This document shows, piece by piece, positions 25,258-33,936 of a stretch of 64,000 nucleotides of DNA. The notes beneath the pieces are model-generated. The model did no database searches. It worked only from the letters and a program-made list of their open reading frames with translations, and had not been told where the DNA came from. The first letter of the stretch is position 1; each line of letters starts with the position of its first letter. Both the position numbers and the translations under genes were made by a program. Origin of the DNA: Muriicola marianensis (GTDB lineage: Bacteria > Bacteroidota > Bacteroidia > Flavobacteriales > Flavobacteriaceae); the NCBI RefSeq assembly GCF_014638095.1, contig NZ_BMFH01000002.1, positions 558,001 to 622,000 on the forward strand, in the 5' to 3' direction.

Positions 25258-28110
25258 ATGCCAAAAAGAGAAGATCTCAAATCGATATTGATCATTGGTT
25301 CCGGTCCGATCATCATCGGACAAGCCTGCGAATTTGATTACTCCGGATCACAGGCGCTGCGGTCACTCAGGGAAGATGGGATTGAGACCATCCTGATCAA
25401 CAGTAACCCGGCAACCATCATGACGGACCCCACTATGGCTGATCATATCTATCTTCTCCCCCTGACCACCAAGTCGATCATAGAGGTTCTCAAGAAACAC
25501 CCCAATATAGATGCTGTTCTACCCACTATGGGAGGACAAACGGCCCTGAACCTCTGTATAGAGGCAGGAGACAAAGGTATATGGGAAGATTTTGACGTGG
25601 AGATCATAGGGGTCGACATAGACGCGATCAACATTACCGAAGACCGGGAAAAATTCCGGAAACTCATGGAACAAATAGGCGTGGGCATGGCTCCTCAGGC
25701 CACCGCTACCTCCTTCCTGAAGGGAAAGGAGATCGCCCAGGATTTCGGCTTTCCCCTGGTGATCAGGGCTTCCTACACCCTTGGAGGGGCCGGTGCCTCC
25801 ATTGTTTACAAACCGGAGAATTTTGACGAACTGCTCAGCAGGGGTCTGGAAGTGTCCCCCATTCACGAGGTGATGATAGACAAGGCACTGATGGGATGGA
25901 AGGAATACGAACTGGAATTGCTGCGGGACAAGAATGACAACGTGGTCATTATCTGTACTATCGAGAACATGGATCCGATGGGTATCCACACGGGTGATTC
26001 CATCACCGTGGCCCCGGCCATGACCCTCTCGGACCGTACTTTCCAGCGCATGCGCGACATGGCCATCAAGATGATGCGAAGCATCGGGGACTTCGCCGGA
26101 GGTTGCAACGTGCAATTCGCCGTAAGCCCAGATGAAAAAGAAGACATCATCGCGATCGAGATCAACCCAAGGGTGTCGAGATCCTCGGCCCTTGCCTCCA
26201 AGGCAACAGGATATCCCATCGCCAAGGTAGCTGCGAAACTCGCAATAGGATATTCCCTGGACGAGCTGGAAAATCAGATCACCAAATCTACTTCGGCCCT
26301 GTTCGAACCTACACTCGATTACGTGATCGTAAAGATCCCGAGGTGGAACTTCGACAAGTTCGAAGGATCAGACCGTACCCTGGGCCTGCAGATGAAATCG
26401 GTAGGAGAGGTGATGGGCATTGGACGCTCCTTCCAGGAGGCACTGCACAAGGCCACACAGTCACTGGAGATAAAGAGGAATGGCCTGGGTGCCGATGGAA
26501 AGGGGTATACGAACTACGACCAGATCATAAGCAAGCTCACCATTCCCAGTTGGGACCGAGTATTCGTCATCTACGACGCAATCCAGCTAGGGATCCCTCT
26601 GAGAAGGATCCACGATATCACCAAGATCGATATGTGGTTCCTGAAACAATATGAAGAACTGCATTTCCTGGAACAGGAAATTTCAAAATACACTGTAGAA
26701 TCCCTGCCAAAAGAGCTTTTGCTGGAGGCCAAACAGAAAGGATTTGCTGATCGGCAGATCGCCCATATGCTCGATTGCTACGAGAGCGAAGTACACAAGA
26801 AGAGGATGGCCCTGGGGATCAACCGGGTCTACAAACTGGTAGATACCTGTGCTGCGGAATTCAAGGCCATGACCCCTTATTATTATTCCACTTTTGAGGA
26901 AGAAGTGGAAACTCCGGACGGGGAGCGATATGTCACGAATGACAGCGAAGTGACCGACAGAAAGAAGATCGTGGTTCTGGGCTCCGGGCCGAACCGTATT
27001 GGGCAGGGGATCGAATTCGATTACTGTTGTGTTCACGGGGTCCTTGCTGCCGCCGAATGCGGATATGAGACCATCATGATCAACTGTAACCCCGAAACGG
27101 TGTCCACCGATTTCGATACGGCAGACAAGCTGTATTTTGAGCCCGTCTTCTGGGAACACATCTATGACATCATCCTGCATGAGAAACCGGAAGGAGTGAT
27201 AGTCCAGCTCGGGGGTCAGACCGCCCTGAAACTGGCTGAAAAACTCGATAAATACGGGATCAAGATCATGGGGACGAGCTTTAAGTCGCTCGACCTGGCA
27301 GAAGACCGCGGTAGCTTCTCCCGACTTTTAAAGGAGAATGAGATCCCTTATCCACAATTTGGGGTTGCCGAAAGTGCAGACGAAGCGCTGGAGCTGGCCA
27401 AAGAACTGAAGTTCCCTCTTCTTGTCAGGCCTTCCTACGTACTTGGCGGGCAGGGAATGAAGATCGTGATCAACAAGGAAGAATTGGAAGAGCATGTAGT
27501 AGACCTACTGCAGAAGATCCCCAACAATAAACTCCTGCTAGATCATTACCTGGACGGGGCCATCGAGGCAGAAGCCGACGCTATTTGTGACGGGAAAGAT
27601 GTATATATCATCGGGATCATGGAGCATATTGAACCCTGCGGGATCCATTCCGGGGATTCCAATGCCACCCTGCCACCTTTTAATCTAGGGGAGTTCGTGA
27701 TGCAACAGATCAAAGACCACACTAAAAAGATCGCCCTGGCCCTGAATACGGTTGGACTCATAAATATACAGTTCGCCATCAAGGACGATGTCGTCTATAT
27801 AATCGAGGCCAATCCAAGAGCTTCCAGGACCGTGCCTTTTATCTCCAAGGCCTATGGCGAGCCCTATGTGAATTACGCTACCAAGATCATGCTCGGGGAA
27901 AAGAAATTGAAGGATTTCAAATTCAATCCCCAACTGGAAGGCTTTGCCATCAAACAACCCGTATTCTCCTTTAACAAATTCCCAAATGTGAATAAAAACC
28001 TGGGACCGGAAATGAAGAGTACAGGGGAGAGTATCCTTTTTATAGACAGCCTGAAAGACGACGAGTTCTACAACCTCTACACCAGGAGGAAGATGTACTT
28101 GAGCAAGTAG
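25258..28110 (+). CDS. carB: Carbamoyl-phosphate synthase large subunit (short form)
   Basis: This enzyme makes carbamoyl phosphate from bicarbonate, ATP and glutamine-derived ammonia, for pyrimidine and arginine synthesis. The 950-residue chain has two homologous ATP-grasp halves. The first starts LIIGSGPIIIGQACEFDYSG and the second VVLGSGPNRIGQGIEFDY (from about 567). Each has its own ATP-binding and acyl-phosphate motifs. It ends after NLYTRRKMYLSK, so the C-terminal MGS-like allosteric domain of about 120 residues found in E. coli CarB (1073 residues) is missing. This appears to be the standard flavobacterial form. No promoter consensus is seen between the rpmH terminator and the ATG, and carA is not in this window. 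Confidence 0.96.
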   Translation: MPKREDLKSILIIGSGPIIIGQACEFDYSGSQALRSLREDGIETILINSNPATIMTDPTMADHIYLLPLTTKSIIEVLKKHPNIDAVLPTMGGQTALNLCIEAGDKGIWEDFDVEIIGVDIDAINITEDREKFRKLMEQIGVGMAPQATATSFLKGKEIAQDFGFPLVIRASYTLGGAGASIVYKPENFDELLSRGLEVSPIHEVMIDKALMGWKEYELELLRDKNDNVVIICTIENMDPMGIHTGDSITVAPAMTLSDRTFQRMRDMAIKMMRSIGDFAGGCNVQFAVSPDEKEDIIAIEINPRVSRSSALASKATGYPIAKVAAKLAIGYSLDELENQITKSTSALFEPTLDYVIVKIPRWNFDKFEGSDRTLGLQMKSVGEVMGIGRSFQEALHKATQSLEIKRNGLGADGKGYTNYDQIISKLTIPSWDRVFVIYDAIQLGIPLRRIHDITKIDMWFLKQYEELHFLEQEISKYTVESLPKELLLEAKQKGFADRQIAHMLDCYESEVHKKRMALGINRVYKLVDTCAAEFKAMTPYYYSTFEEEVETPDGERYVTNDSEVTDRKKIVVLGSGPNRIGQGIEFDYCCVHGVLAAAECGYETIMINCNPETVSTDFDTADKLYFEPVFWEHIYDIILHEKPEGVIVQLGGQTALKLAEKLDKYGIKIMGTSFKSLDLAEDRGSFSRLLKENEIPYPQFGVAESADEALELAKELKFPLLVRPSYVLGGQGMKIVINKEELEEHVVDLLQKIPNNKLLLDHYLDGAIEAEADAICDGKDVYIIGIMEHIEPCGIHSGDSNATLPPFNLGEFVMQQIKDHTKKIALALNTVGLINIQFAIKDDVVYIIEANPRASRTVPFISKAYGEPYVNYATKIMLGEKKLKDFKFNPQLEGFAIKQPVFSFNKFPNVNKNLGPEMKSTGESILFIDSLKDDEFYNLYTRRKMYLSK

Positions 28111-28131
28111 ATCCAGTAGGAGAATGGCAGG

Positions 28132-28671
28132 TCAGGACCTGTTCAGCCGGGCCGTCACCTGTACCTGGATCTCTTCGGCTATTTTCTTGAAAAGAAGGCG
28201 GGGAACCTTGATCTTGTGATCTTCGGTCCTCACGACAAAGGCAGTTTCCACAACAATAGAATCCCCATCCCTGTTTAGATGTACTGTGGTGGTAATGGGG
28301 CGGGTCACCCCGTGCAGGGTGAGATCCCCGCTCAGTTCAAAAGGTTGGGGTTCCTCTGTGATCAGCTCCCGGTCGAAAGACTCCATCTTTCCAACAAAAA
28401 AAGCCTTTGGGTATTTATCTGATTCGATGTAATTCTCATTGAAGTGCTCCTGCATCAACTTCTTTTTAAAGTTAAATTCTCTCACCAGAAGGAGAGAGGC
28501 CAGCTCACCGTTTTCACTGAGCACCATGTTTACCTTCTCGTTCACGGCATAGATATCTTCCAAAGGGGTGGAGGCATCAAAGATGATCTTTGCCTCTTCG
28601 GTTCTATACGTTTCCTGAGCTGAAACCAATCCGCAGCAGATCAGCCATATGACAAACAGGGATCTCCTCAT
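28132..28671 (-). CDS. YceI family periplasmic protein
   Basis: The 179-residue protein has a signal peptide (MRRSLFVIWLICCGLVSAQ) and the YceI lipocalin-like core, with AKIIFDASTPLEDIYAVNEKVN, YPKAFFVGKMES and SGDLTLHGVTRPITTTVHL. YceI proteins bind isoprenoid or other hydrophobic ligands in the periplasm; the ligand here is unknown. Its start overlaps the stop of the cytochrome c-type gene by 4 bp (ATGA), so they are cotranslated. The DUF5777 gene is divergent. I infer that the three act together at the cell envelope. Confidence 0.88.
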   Translation of the reverse strand: MRRSLFVIWLICCGLVSAQETYRTEEAKIIFDASTPLEDIYAVNEKVNMVLSENGELASLLLVREFNFKKKLMQEHFNENYIESDKYPKAFFVGKMESFDRELITEEPQPFELSGDLTLHGVTRPITTTVHLNRDGDSIVVETAFVVRTEDHKIKVPRLLFKKIAEEIQVQVTARLNRS

Positions 28672-29033
28672 TCAGGAAAATTTTGGTTCGCCCATTCCGC
28701 GATGAGTGCACGTGCAGTCTGAGGCATCAGCCCATTTGGCGGCATGGGGCTGGTAGTGCTGTTGATCCGCGATAACAAACCCCGTGTTTCGATCGCATTT
28801 TTCACCTCATTCAATGTGGTCAGGGACATGGGCGCATTTTGAGTAGGGGGGTTACCATGGCAAGATAGGCAATTCCCCTGCATAATGGGCCTGATATCTC
28901 TCTGGTAGCTCACGGCATTGGGATCTGTAATCTCATTGTCGTCCATTGGGGCACCTTCAGAATTGTCGCTTTTTGAGCAGCCCAGGGCAAATACAAATAC
29001 CCCGATCATCAAGGCGGTTCTTACTTTTCTCAT
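28668..29033 (-). CDS. Cytochrome c-type lipoprotein with one haem motif
   Basis: The 121-residue protein has a lipoprotein signal (MRKVRTALMIGVFVFALGCSK, Cys 19). After a short acidic linker comes the haem-binding motif CLSCH, then a C-terminal helix ending RALIAEWANQNF. The sequence VSYQRDIRPIMQGNCLSCHGNPP and the later MPPNG match the domain used by cytochrome c-like proteins in planctomycetes and flavobacteria, with the distal Met probably in MPPNG. It should be tethered to a membrane and carry one electron. It lies in one operon with YceI and is divergent from a DUF5777 beta-barrel gene. Electron partners are unknown. Confidence 0.85.
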   Translation of the reverse strand: MRKVRTALMIGVFVFALGCSKSDNSEGAPMDDNEITDPNAVSYQRDIRPIMQGNCLSCHGNPPTQNAPMSLTTLNEVKNAIETRGLLSRINSTTSPMPPNGLMPQTARALIAEWANQNFPE

Positions 29034-29153
29034 AGCTGGATTGTTTTAGTCAGTTGTTGATTTTCAGTTCCTTAAGAATAAGATGGCGTATACTGTCGCT
29101 GGTTGCGTCTTTATGTCGAATCAGATTACATACCTATATCTCACTTGAAGTTG

Positions 29154-29172
29154 TTGTCAGTCCGATTGACAA
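29154..29172. promoter_or_regulatory. 19-bp dyad between divergent cytochrome c and DUF5777 genes, candidate operator
   Basis: TTGTCA and TGACAA face each other across 7 bases. The dyad lies in the 194-bp gap between the divergent genes, 56 bp from the DUF5777 start. It resembles CRP/FNR-type sites (TTGA-N-TCAA) but the spacing is odd for that family. No clear TAnnTTTG element was found for either gene. The rest of the gap shows nothing I can support. Confidence 0.35.
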
Positions 29173-29227
29173 ATAATTCGTAAGTTTAAAATAAAAGCAC
29201 GCTTCTCATTTTCAAAATCTGACCGCT

Positions 29228-30085
29228 ATGAAAAGAAAAATTCTTGTCCTTTGGGCTTTCCTGTTGACTTGTCCGCTGTTGGCCCAGAACGACCTCCTGT
29301 CATCCATCGACAAAACAGATTCAACTGCAATTGCCGAAGCTGCCTTTAAGGGGCTTAAGATCGTGAATTTTGAGTCCACCAAAATGGTGAACCAAAAAGA
29401 GTTTTACTTTATTGTTTTCCATCGATTTGGCAGTATACAGACCGGTCTGGATGGATTTTTCGGGCTGGATTTTGCCAACACCCGCCTTCACTTCATCTAT
29501 GGTTTCACGGATGGTTTCAACCTCTCCGTTTCCAGAAATTCCTTCAACAAGACCTATGATATTTCAGGGAAATATCGCTTCGTACAGCAAAGTGATGATT
29601 TTCCTGTCACCCTGGTAGGCTACAGTCAGGTCGCTTTTAATACACTTCTTGACGAACCGGTGCTGCAGAGGGAAGTGACCCTGGGCGACAGAACCTCTTT
29701 CACACAGCAACTGCTCATCAGCCGAAAGATCAGCGAAAAGGTATCCCTCCAGCTGATGCCGACCTATTTCTACGAGGGGTACGTAGATTACGCCCCACAG
29801 GATAACTCCCAGTTTGCCTTAGGTTTTGGTGGCAGGGTAAAACTCTCCAAGCGTTTTAGCCTGAACATGGATTACGGCTGGCATTTGAACAGGGCGGACG
29901 GTTCTCCCTTTGTGAATCCCCTCTCCATCGGGGTGGACATTGAGACAGGGGGCCATGTCTTTCAGCTTCATTTCACCAATGCCCAGCCTACTTTTGAAAG
30001 CGGTTTCCTCGGCAATGCGATAGGCGACTGGGGAGATGGGAATATCTATTTTGGTTTTAACCTGAGCCGTGTTTTTAATTTCTGA
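29228..30085 (+). CDS. DUF5777 family beta-barrel outer-membrane protein
   Basis: The 285-residue protein has a signal peptide (MKRKILVLWAFLLTCPLLAQ). The mature part has many amphipathic strands of alternating residues, for example KRFSLNMDYGWHLN, LTFLVGYSQVAF-like segments and a C-terminal strand ending GFNLSRVFNF, with a final Phe as in outer-membrane barrels. The pattern fits DUF5777, a Bacteroidota barrel family. In related genomes it is found beside cytochrome c and YceI genes, as here. The role is unknown; a pore or a scaffold for electron or lipid exchange is possible. Confidence 0.85.
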   Translation: MKRKILVLWAFLLTCPLLAQNDLLSSIDKTDSTAIAEAAFKGLKIVNFESTKMVNQKEFYFIVFHRFGSIQTGLDGFFGLDFANTRLHFIYGFTDGFNLSVSRNSFNKTYDISGKYRFVQQSDDFPVTLVGYSQVAFNTLLDEPVLQREVTLGDRTSFTQQLLISRKISEKVSLQLMPTYFYEGYVDYAPQDNSQFALGFGGRVKLSKRFSLNMDYGWHLNRADGSPFVNPLSIGVDIETGGHVFQLHFTNAQPTFESGFLGNAIGDWGDGNIYFGFNLSRVFNF

Positions 30086-30094
30086 CCGGCCTGA

Positions 30095-31507
30095 TCAATC
30101 TTCCCATTCGGTATGGAAGATTCCTTCCTTATCGGTGCGCTCATAGGTATGGGAACCGAAGTAATCCCGCTGTGCCTGGATCAGGTTCAGGGGGAGCCGG
30201 CCTGAGGTGTAAGCATCAAAATAGGTCAGAGAATTCGATAGCCCGGGCAGAGGTATTCCATGAGAGGCTCCGTAGGCTACCAGAGACCGCACTGAAGAAA
30301 GAGTATCCTTAATGTCGCTGGCAAAAGAAGCATCCAGCAGCAGGTTAGACAGACCAGGATCGTTCTGGTAGGCCCTGGCAATATCAGCCAGGAGTGCGGC
30401 CCTGATGATACAACCGGCCCTCCAGATCTTGGCTATGGTTCCCAGCTCCAGGTCATATCCGTATTCTTCTGAGGCCTCTGCCAGTTGATGGAGTCCCTGG
30501 GCGTAGGTAATAACAAAGGAAAAATAAAGGGCCTCCTCAGCCATTTTTTCGAGTTCTGCTTTATCGAGTTTCCCGGGCAGCGGTCTTCCGTAGAGTTTTT
30601 CGGCTTTTATTCGATCGGTTTTCAGGGCTGAGATTTCCCGCATACTGACGGCGATATCGATACTTGGCACCGGGATTCCCAGGTCCATGGCGTTCTGTGA
30701 GGTCCATTTCCCCGTCCCTTTCTGTTTGGCCTTATCCAGGATCTTATCGACCAACTGGCCGGGACCGTGCTCGTCATCCTTTGAAAGTATGTCTGCCGTA
30801 ATCTCCACCAGGAAGGACTGCAGCCGGCCTTTATTCCAGGTGTCAAAAAGTCGGTGCATCTCCTCATTTGTCATATCTCCTGCCTTGCGAAGGAGGTCGT
30901 ATATTTCCGAGGTGAGCTGCATCAGACCGTATTCTATGCCGTTGTGCACCATTTTCACGTAATTCCCGGCTGATTTGGGTCCGAGATAGGCCACACAAGG
31001 TTCTCCCTTGTATTTCGCTGCTACGGCCTCGAAAATGGGCTTGACTTCCTGATAAGCTTCCCGTGAGCCTCCGGGCATGATGCTCGGGCCTTTCCGCGCT
31101 CCTTTGGCCCCACCGGAAACTCCTGCTCCAAAGAAGTGTATCCCTTTCTCCCGCAGGTAAGACTCCCTTGTGTCTGTATCAGTAAAAAGGGAATTGCCCC
31201 CGTCAATGATCAGGTCGCCCTGATCTATATGGGGTAATAGATCTTCGATCACATTGTCTACGATCTTTCCGGCCGGTACCAGCAACATGATCTTCCTGGG
31301 CTGCTCCAATGCTGTAATAAAGGTTTTAAGGTTATCGGTGGCATTTACGCGATCCAGATCTCCTCCTTCTTCCTGCAGGGCCTTCACCTTTTCCGGATCG
31401 AGATCGTATCCAAAAGCTTTAAATCCGTTATCTGCTACGTTGAGGATAAAATTCCTGCCCATGACCCCGAGGCCAATCAACCCAAAATCATACCCTTGCT
31501 TTGCCAT
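30095..31507 (-). CDS. gnd: 6-phosphogluconate dehydrogenase, decarboxylating (NADP)
   Basis: This enzyme oxidises 6-phosphogluconate to ribulose 5-phosphate and CO2, producing NADPH. The 470-residue protein has the NADP site GLGVMGRNFILNVADNG, the IIDGGNS loop, VKMVHNGIEYG with the catalytic Lys, and the C-terminal region GIPLPGLSNSLTYFD. It is the long homodimeric form. The gene is divergent from zwf-pgl across about 176 bp, so all three enzymes of the oxidative pentose phosphate branch lie together. The order is a common flavobacterial layout. Confidence 0.96.
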   Translation of the reverse strand: MAKQGYDFGLIGLGVMGRNFILNVADNGFKAFGYDLDPEKVKALQEEGGDLDRVNATDNLKTFITALEQPRKIMLLVPAGKIVDNVIEDLLPHIDQGDLIIDGGNSLFTDTDTRESYLREKGIHFFGAGVSGGAKGARKGPSIMPGGSREAYQEVKPIFEAVAAKYKGEPCVAYLGPKSAGNYVKMVHNGIEYGLMQLTSEIYDLLRKAGDMTNEEMHRLFDTWNKGRLQSFLVEITADILSKDDEHGPGQLVDKILDKAKQKGTGKWTSQNAMDLGIPVPSIDIAVSMREISALKTDRIKAEKLYGRPLPGKLDKAELEKMAEEALYFSFVITYAQGLHQLAEASEEYGYDLELGTIAKIWRAGCIIRAALLADIARAYQNDPGLSNLLLDASFASDIKDTLSSVRSLVAYGASHGIPLPGLSNSLTYFDAYTSGRLPLNLIQAQRDYFGSHTYERTDKEGIFHTEWED

Positions 31508-31606
31508 ATCGATCGTATTGTATGTCTAATTCGTGAATGTTAATCTCCATCTGATCTCGGAACAGCCCTTTTCCCGGGGCCCGGAGACCATTTCGATCAA
31601 AAGTAA

Positions 31607-31637
31607 TTGAAATTATTAACTTTTAGTGCGTACTTTG
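31607..31637 (+). promoter_or_regulatory. Candidate promoter of zwf-pgl
   Basis: TTG at 31607-31609 is followed by 21 bases and TACTTTG (31631-31637). This is one base short of the TAnnTTTG consensus, so it is a weaker match than those at rpmH and rpmE2. The zwf ATG is 46 bp after the element. Confidence 0.42.
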
Positions 31638-31683
31638 GACCCTTCTTGGAAGACGGACCTTCCCAGACATACACTAGAAGAAA

Positions 31684-33216
31684 ATGGATAGAACAGAAAG
31701 CCAAATGCTGATCATTTTTGGGGCTTCGGGTGACCTCACGGCCCGGAAACTGATCCCGGCCCTGTTCCACCTGTATTGCGGAGGGTATCTGCCTGAGAAT
31801 TTTCTGATCCTGGGGGTCAGCCGCTCGGAATTTTCGGATGAGGAATTCAGGAGAAAGGTGATTTTCGAGAGTAGTTATCTGGAAGGCGATCTCAAGGAAA
31901 AAGGCAGGGAGACCGGAGAGAAATTTGCCCAAAAACTATACTATCACGATCTCGGTGCAAGTTACGAGGCGTCCTATGTAGCGCTTGCCAGGAAGATAGA
32001 ATCCCTTGACGAAAAGCATCAGACGGGCAACAACTTCATCTTCTACCTGTCGACCCCTCCGAACATTTACGAGGTGATCGCCAAAAACCTTTCTGAACAG
32101 GGACTTACCCATAAAGATAAAGGATGGAAACGGCTCATAGTGGAAAAGCCCTTTGGGTATGATCTGGCCTCTGCCAAGAAATTGAATAACAGCCTGCACC
32201 AATATTTCCATGAGGATCAGATCTTCAGGATCGACCATTATTTGGGGAAGGAAACCGTACAAAACCTGCTCGTGACACGTTTTGCGAACAGCATCTTCGA
32301 ACCCTTATGGAACCGGAACTACATACAGCATATTGAGATCACCAATGCCGAGAGCGTTGGGGTGGAGAAGAGAGGCGGATATTACGACGGGGCGGGAGCC
32401 ATGAGAGATATGTTCCAGAACCACCTGTTGCAGATCGTCTCCCTGGTGGTCATGGAGCCTCCTATAAGTGCGGAGGCTGAATCCATCAGGAATGAAAAGG
32501 TAAAGGCCCTTAAATCCCTCCGAATTTTAAAGGATGAGAAAAGCCTGTCAGAAAATATTATCCGGGGGCAGTACCTGGCTGCAGAGATCGATGGAAAGAA
32601 GGTAAAAGGATACAGGGAGGAAGACGGAGTGAATCCTGACTCCACCACAGAGACTTTTGTCGCGATCAAATTCTTTGTAGACAACTGGCGGTGGAAGGAT
32701 GTTCCTTTTTATGTGCGCACGGCCAAGCGGATGCCTACCAAGGTGACCGAGGTGGTCATCCATTTTAAACCGCCACACCACAAGATCTTTACAGAATCAG
32801 GCATGTTCAACAAGGACAATAAACTTATTATCCGCATCCAGCCCGATGAAGGCATCCTGATCAAATTCGGAGTGAAAGTACCGGGACAGGGATTCAAGGT
32901 AGAGCGGGCCAATCTGGATTTTTACTATGACAGCCTGATCGAAAATAACCTGATGGCCGCCTATGAGCGACTCCTGCTCGATGCGATGCAAGGCGATGCC
33001 ACCCTCTATGCAAGGGCTGATGAGGTGGAAGCTGCCTGGGAATTTGTCGATCCTATCCTGCAATACTGGAGCACGAGTAAGGACGCTACGATCTATGGGT
33101 ATTCCGCCGGCGTCTGGGGGCCGCAAAATGCAGATGACCTGATTGAAGGGGAGAACACCTGGCGCAACCCGGGATCCAACCTGGCCGATGATCCCGGATT
33201 CTGTGTAATTAAATAA
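31684..33216 (+). CDS. zwf: Glucose-6-phosphate 1-dehydrogenase
   Basis: This is the entry enzyme of the pentose phosphate pathway. The 510-residue protein has the N-terminal NADP loop GASGDLTARKLIPAL, the substrate motif RIDHYLGKETVQN and VEKPFGYDL. The length and motifs fit a typical bacterial G6PD. The pgl gene follows after 5 bp, and gnd is divergent. The start at 31684 is a good ATG, with the family N-terminus a few residues later. Confidence 0.96.
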   Translation: MDRTESQMLIIFGASGDLTARKLIPALFHLYCGGYLPENFLILGVSRSEFSDEEFRRKVIFESSYLEGDLKEKGRETGEKFAQKLYYHDLGASYEASYVALARKIESLDEKHQTGNNFIFYLSTPPNIYEVIAKNLSEQGLTHKDKGWKRLIVEKPFGYDLASAKKLNNSLHQYFHEDQIFRIDHYLGKETVQNLLVTRFANSIFEPLWNRNYIQHIEITNAESVGVEKRGGYYDGAGAMRDMFQNHLLQIVSLVVMEPPISAEAESIRNEKVKALKSLRILKDEKSLSENIIRGQYLAAEIDGKKVKGYREEDGVNPDSTTETFVAIKFFVDNWRWKDVPFYVRTAKRMPTKVTEVVIHFKPPHHKIFTESGMFNKDNKLIIRIQPDEGILIKFGVKVPGQGFKVERANLDFYYDSLIENNLMAAYERLLLDAMQGDATLYARADEVEAAWEFVDPILQYWSTSKDATIYGYSAGVWGPQNADDLIEGENTWRNPGSNLADDPGFCVIK

Positions 33217-33221
33217 AGAAG

Positions 33222-33932
33222 ATGAAGGTTCACGTTTACGACACAAAAACTTCTGTGGCGAGAAACTTCGCCGCCTATCTGGAAAAAAAGATAAGGGAGA
33301 GTGAAGAATATCATATCGCTTTGTCCGGAGGCAGTACCCCGAGGATCCTTTTTGAAGAGCTTTCCAGCACGGATCGATATAAGATCAACTGGGAAAAAGT
33401 GTATCTCTACTGGGGGGATGAGCGATGCGTTCCCCCTGAGGATGAGCAGAGTAACTACAAGATGACCCGGGACTACCTGCTCCGGAATGTTCCCGTCCCT
33501 GAGGGAAATATCCACCGGATCATGGGGGAGAACGAGCCCAGTGTGGAAGCACTGCGATATGGCATCCTCCTGGACAGGGAACTTCCTTCCGATTCTGAAA
33601 TCCCTGTATTCGACATGGTCATCCTCGGAATGGGGGAGGACGGTCACACGGCCTCCATTTTTCCCCATGAGATCCAGCTGTGGGATTCAGAACAGAATTG
33701 CGAAGTGGCCACCCATCCTGAGAGTGGTCAAAAACGGGTTACACTCACCGGCCGGGTGATCAACCGCAGTAAGGAAGTAGTGTTTTTAGTGACCGGGGCG
33801 GGTAAGGCCGACAAAGTTCAGAGCATACTTCAGAAAACAGCTGGGTACAGGCAATATCCTGCTGCTCTGGTAGAACCTGTCGGTGGAAAGCTAAGCTGGT
33901 TCCTCGATGAAGAGGCCGCTTCAACTCTGTAA
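33222..33932 (+). CDS. pgl: 6-phosphogluconolactonase, DevB/Pgl type
   Basis: This enzyme hydrolyses 6-phosphogluconolactone to 6-phosphogluconate. The 236-residue protein has HIALSGGSTPRILFEEL, YLYWGDERCVPPEDEQSNYKM and LGMGEDGHTASIFP, the three family blocks of the SOL/DevB type. It starts 5 bp after the zwf stop codon, so the two are cotranscribed. Together with gnd it closes the oxidative branch. Confidence 0.95.
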   Translation: MKVHVYDTKTSVARNFAAYLEKKIRESEEYHIALSGGSTPRILFEELSSTDRYKINWEKVYLYWGDERCVPPEDEQSNYKMTRDYLLRNVPVPEGNIHRIMGENEPSVEALRYGILLDRELPSDSEIPVFDMVILGMGEDGHTASIFPHEIQLWDSEQNCEVATHPESGQKRVTLTGRVINRSKEVVFLVTGAGKADKVQSILQKTAGYRQYPAALVEPVGGKLSWFLDEEAASTL

Positions 33933-33936
33933 AATG

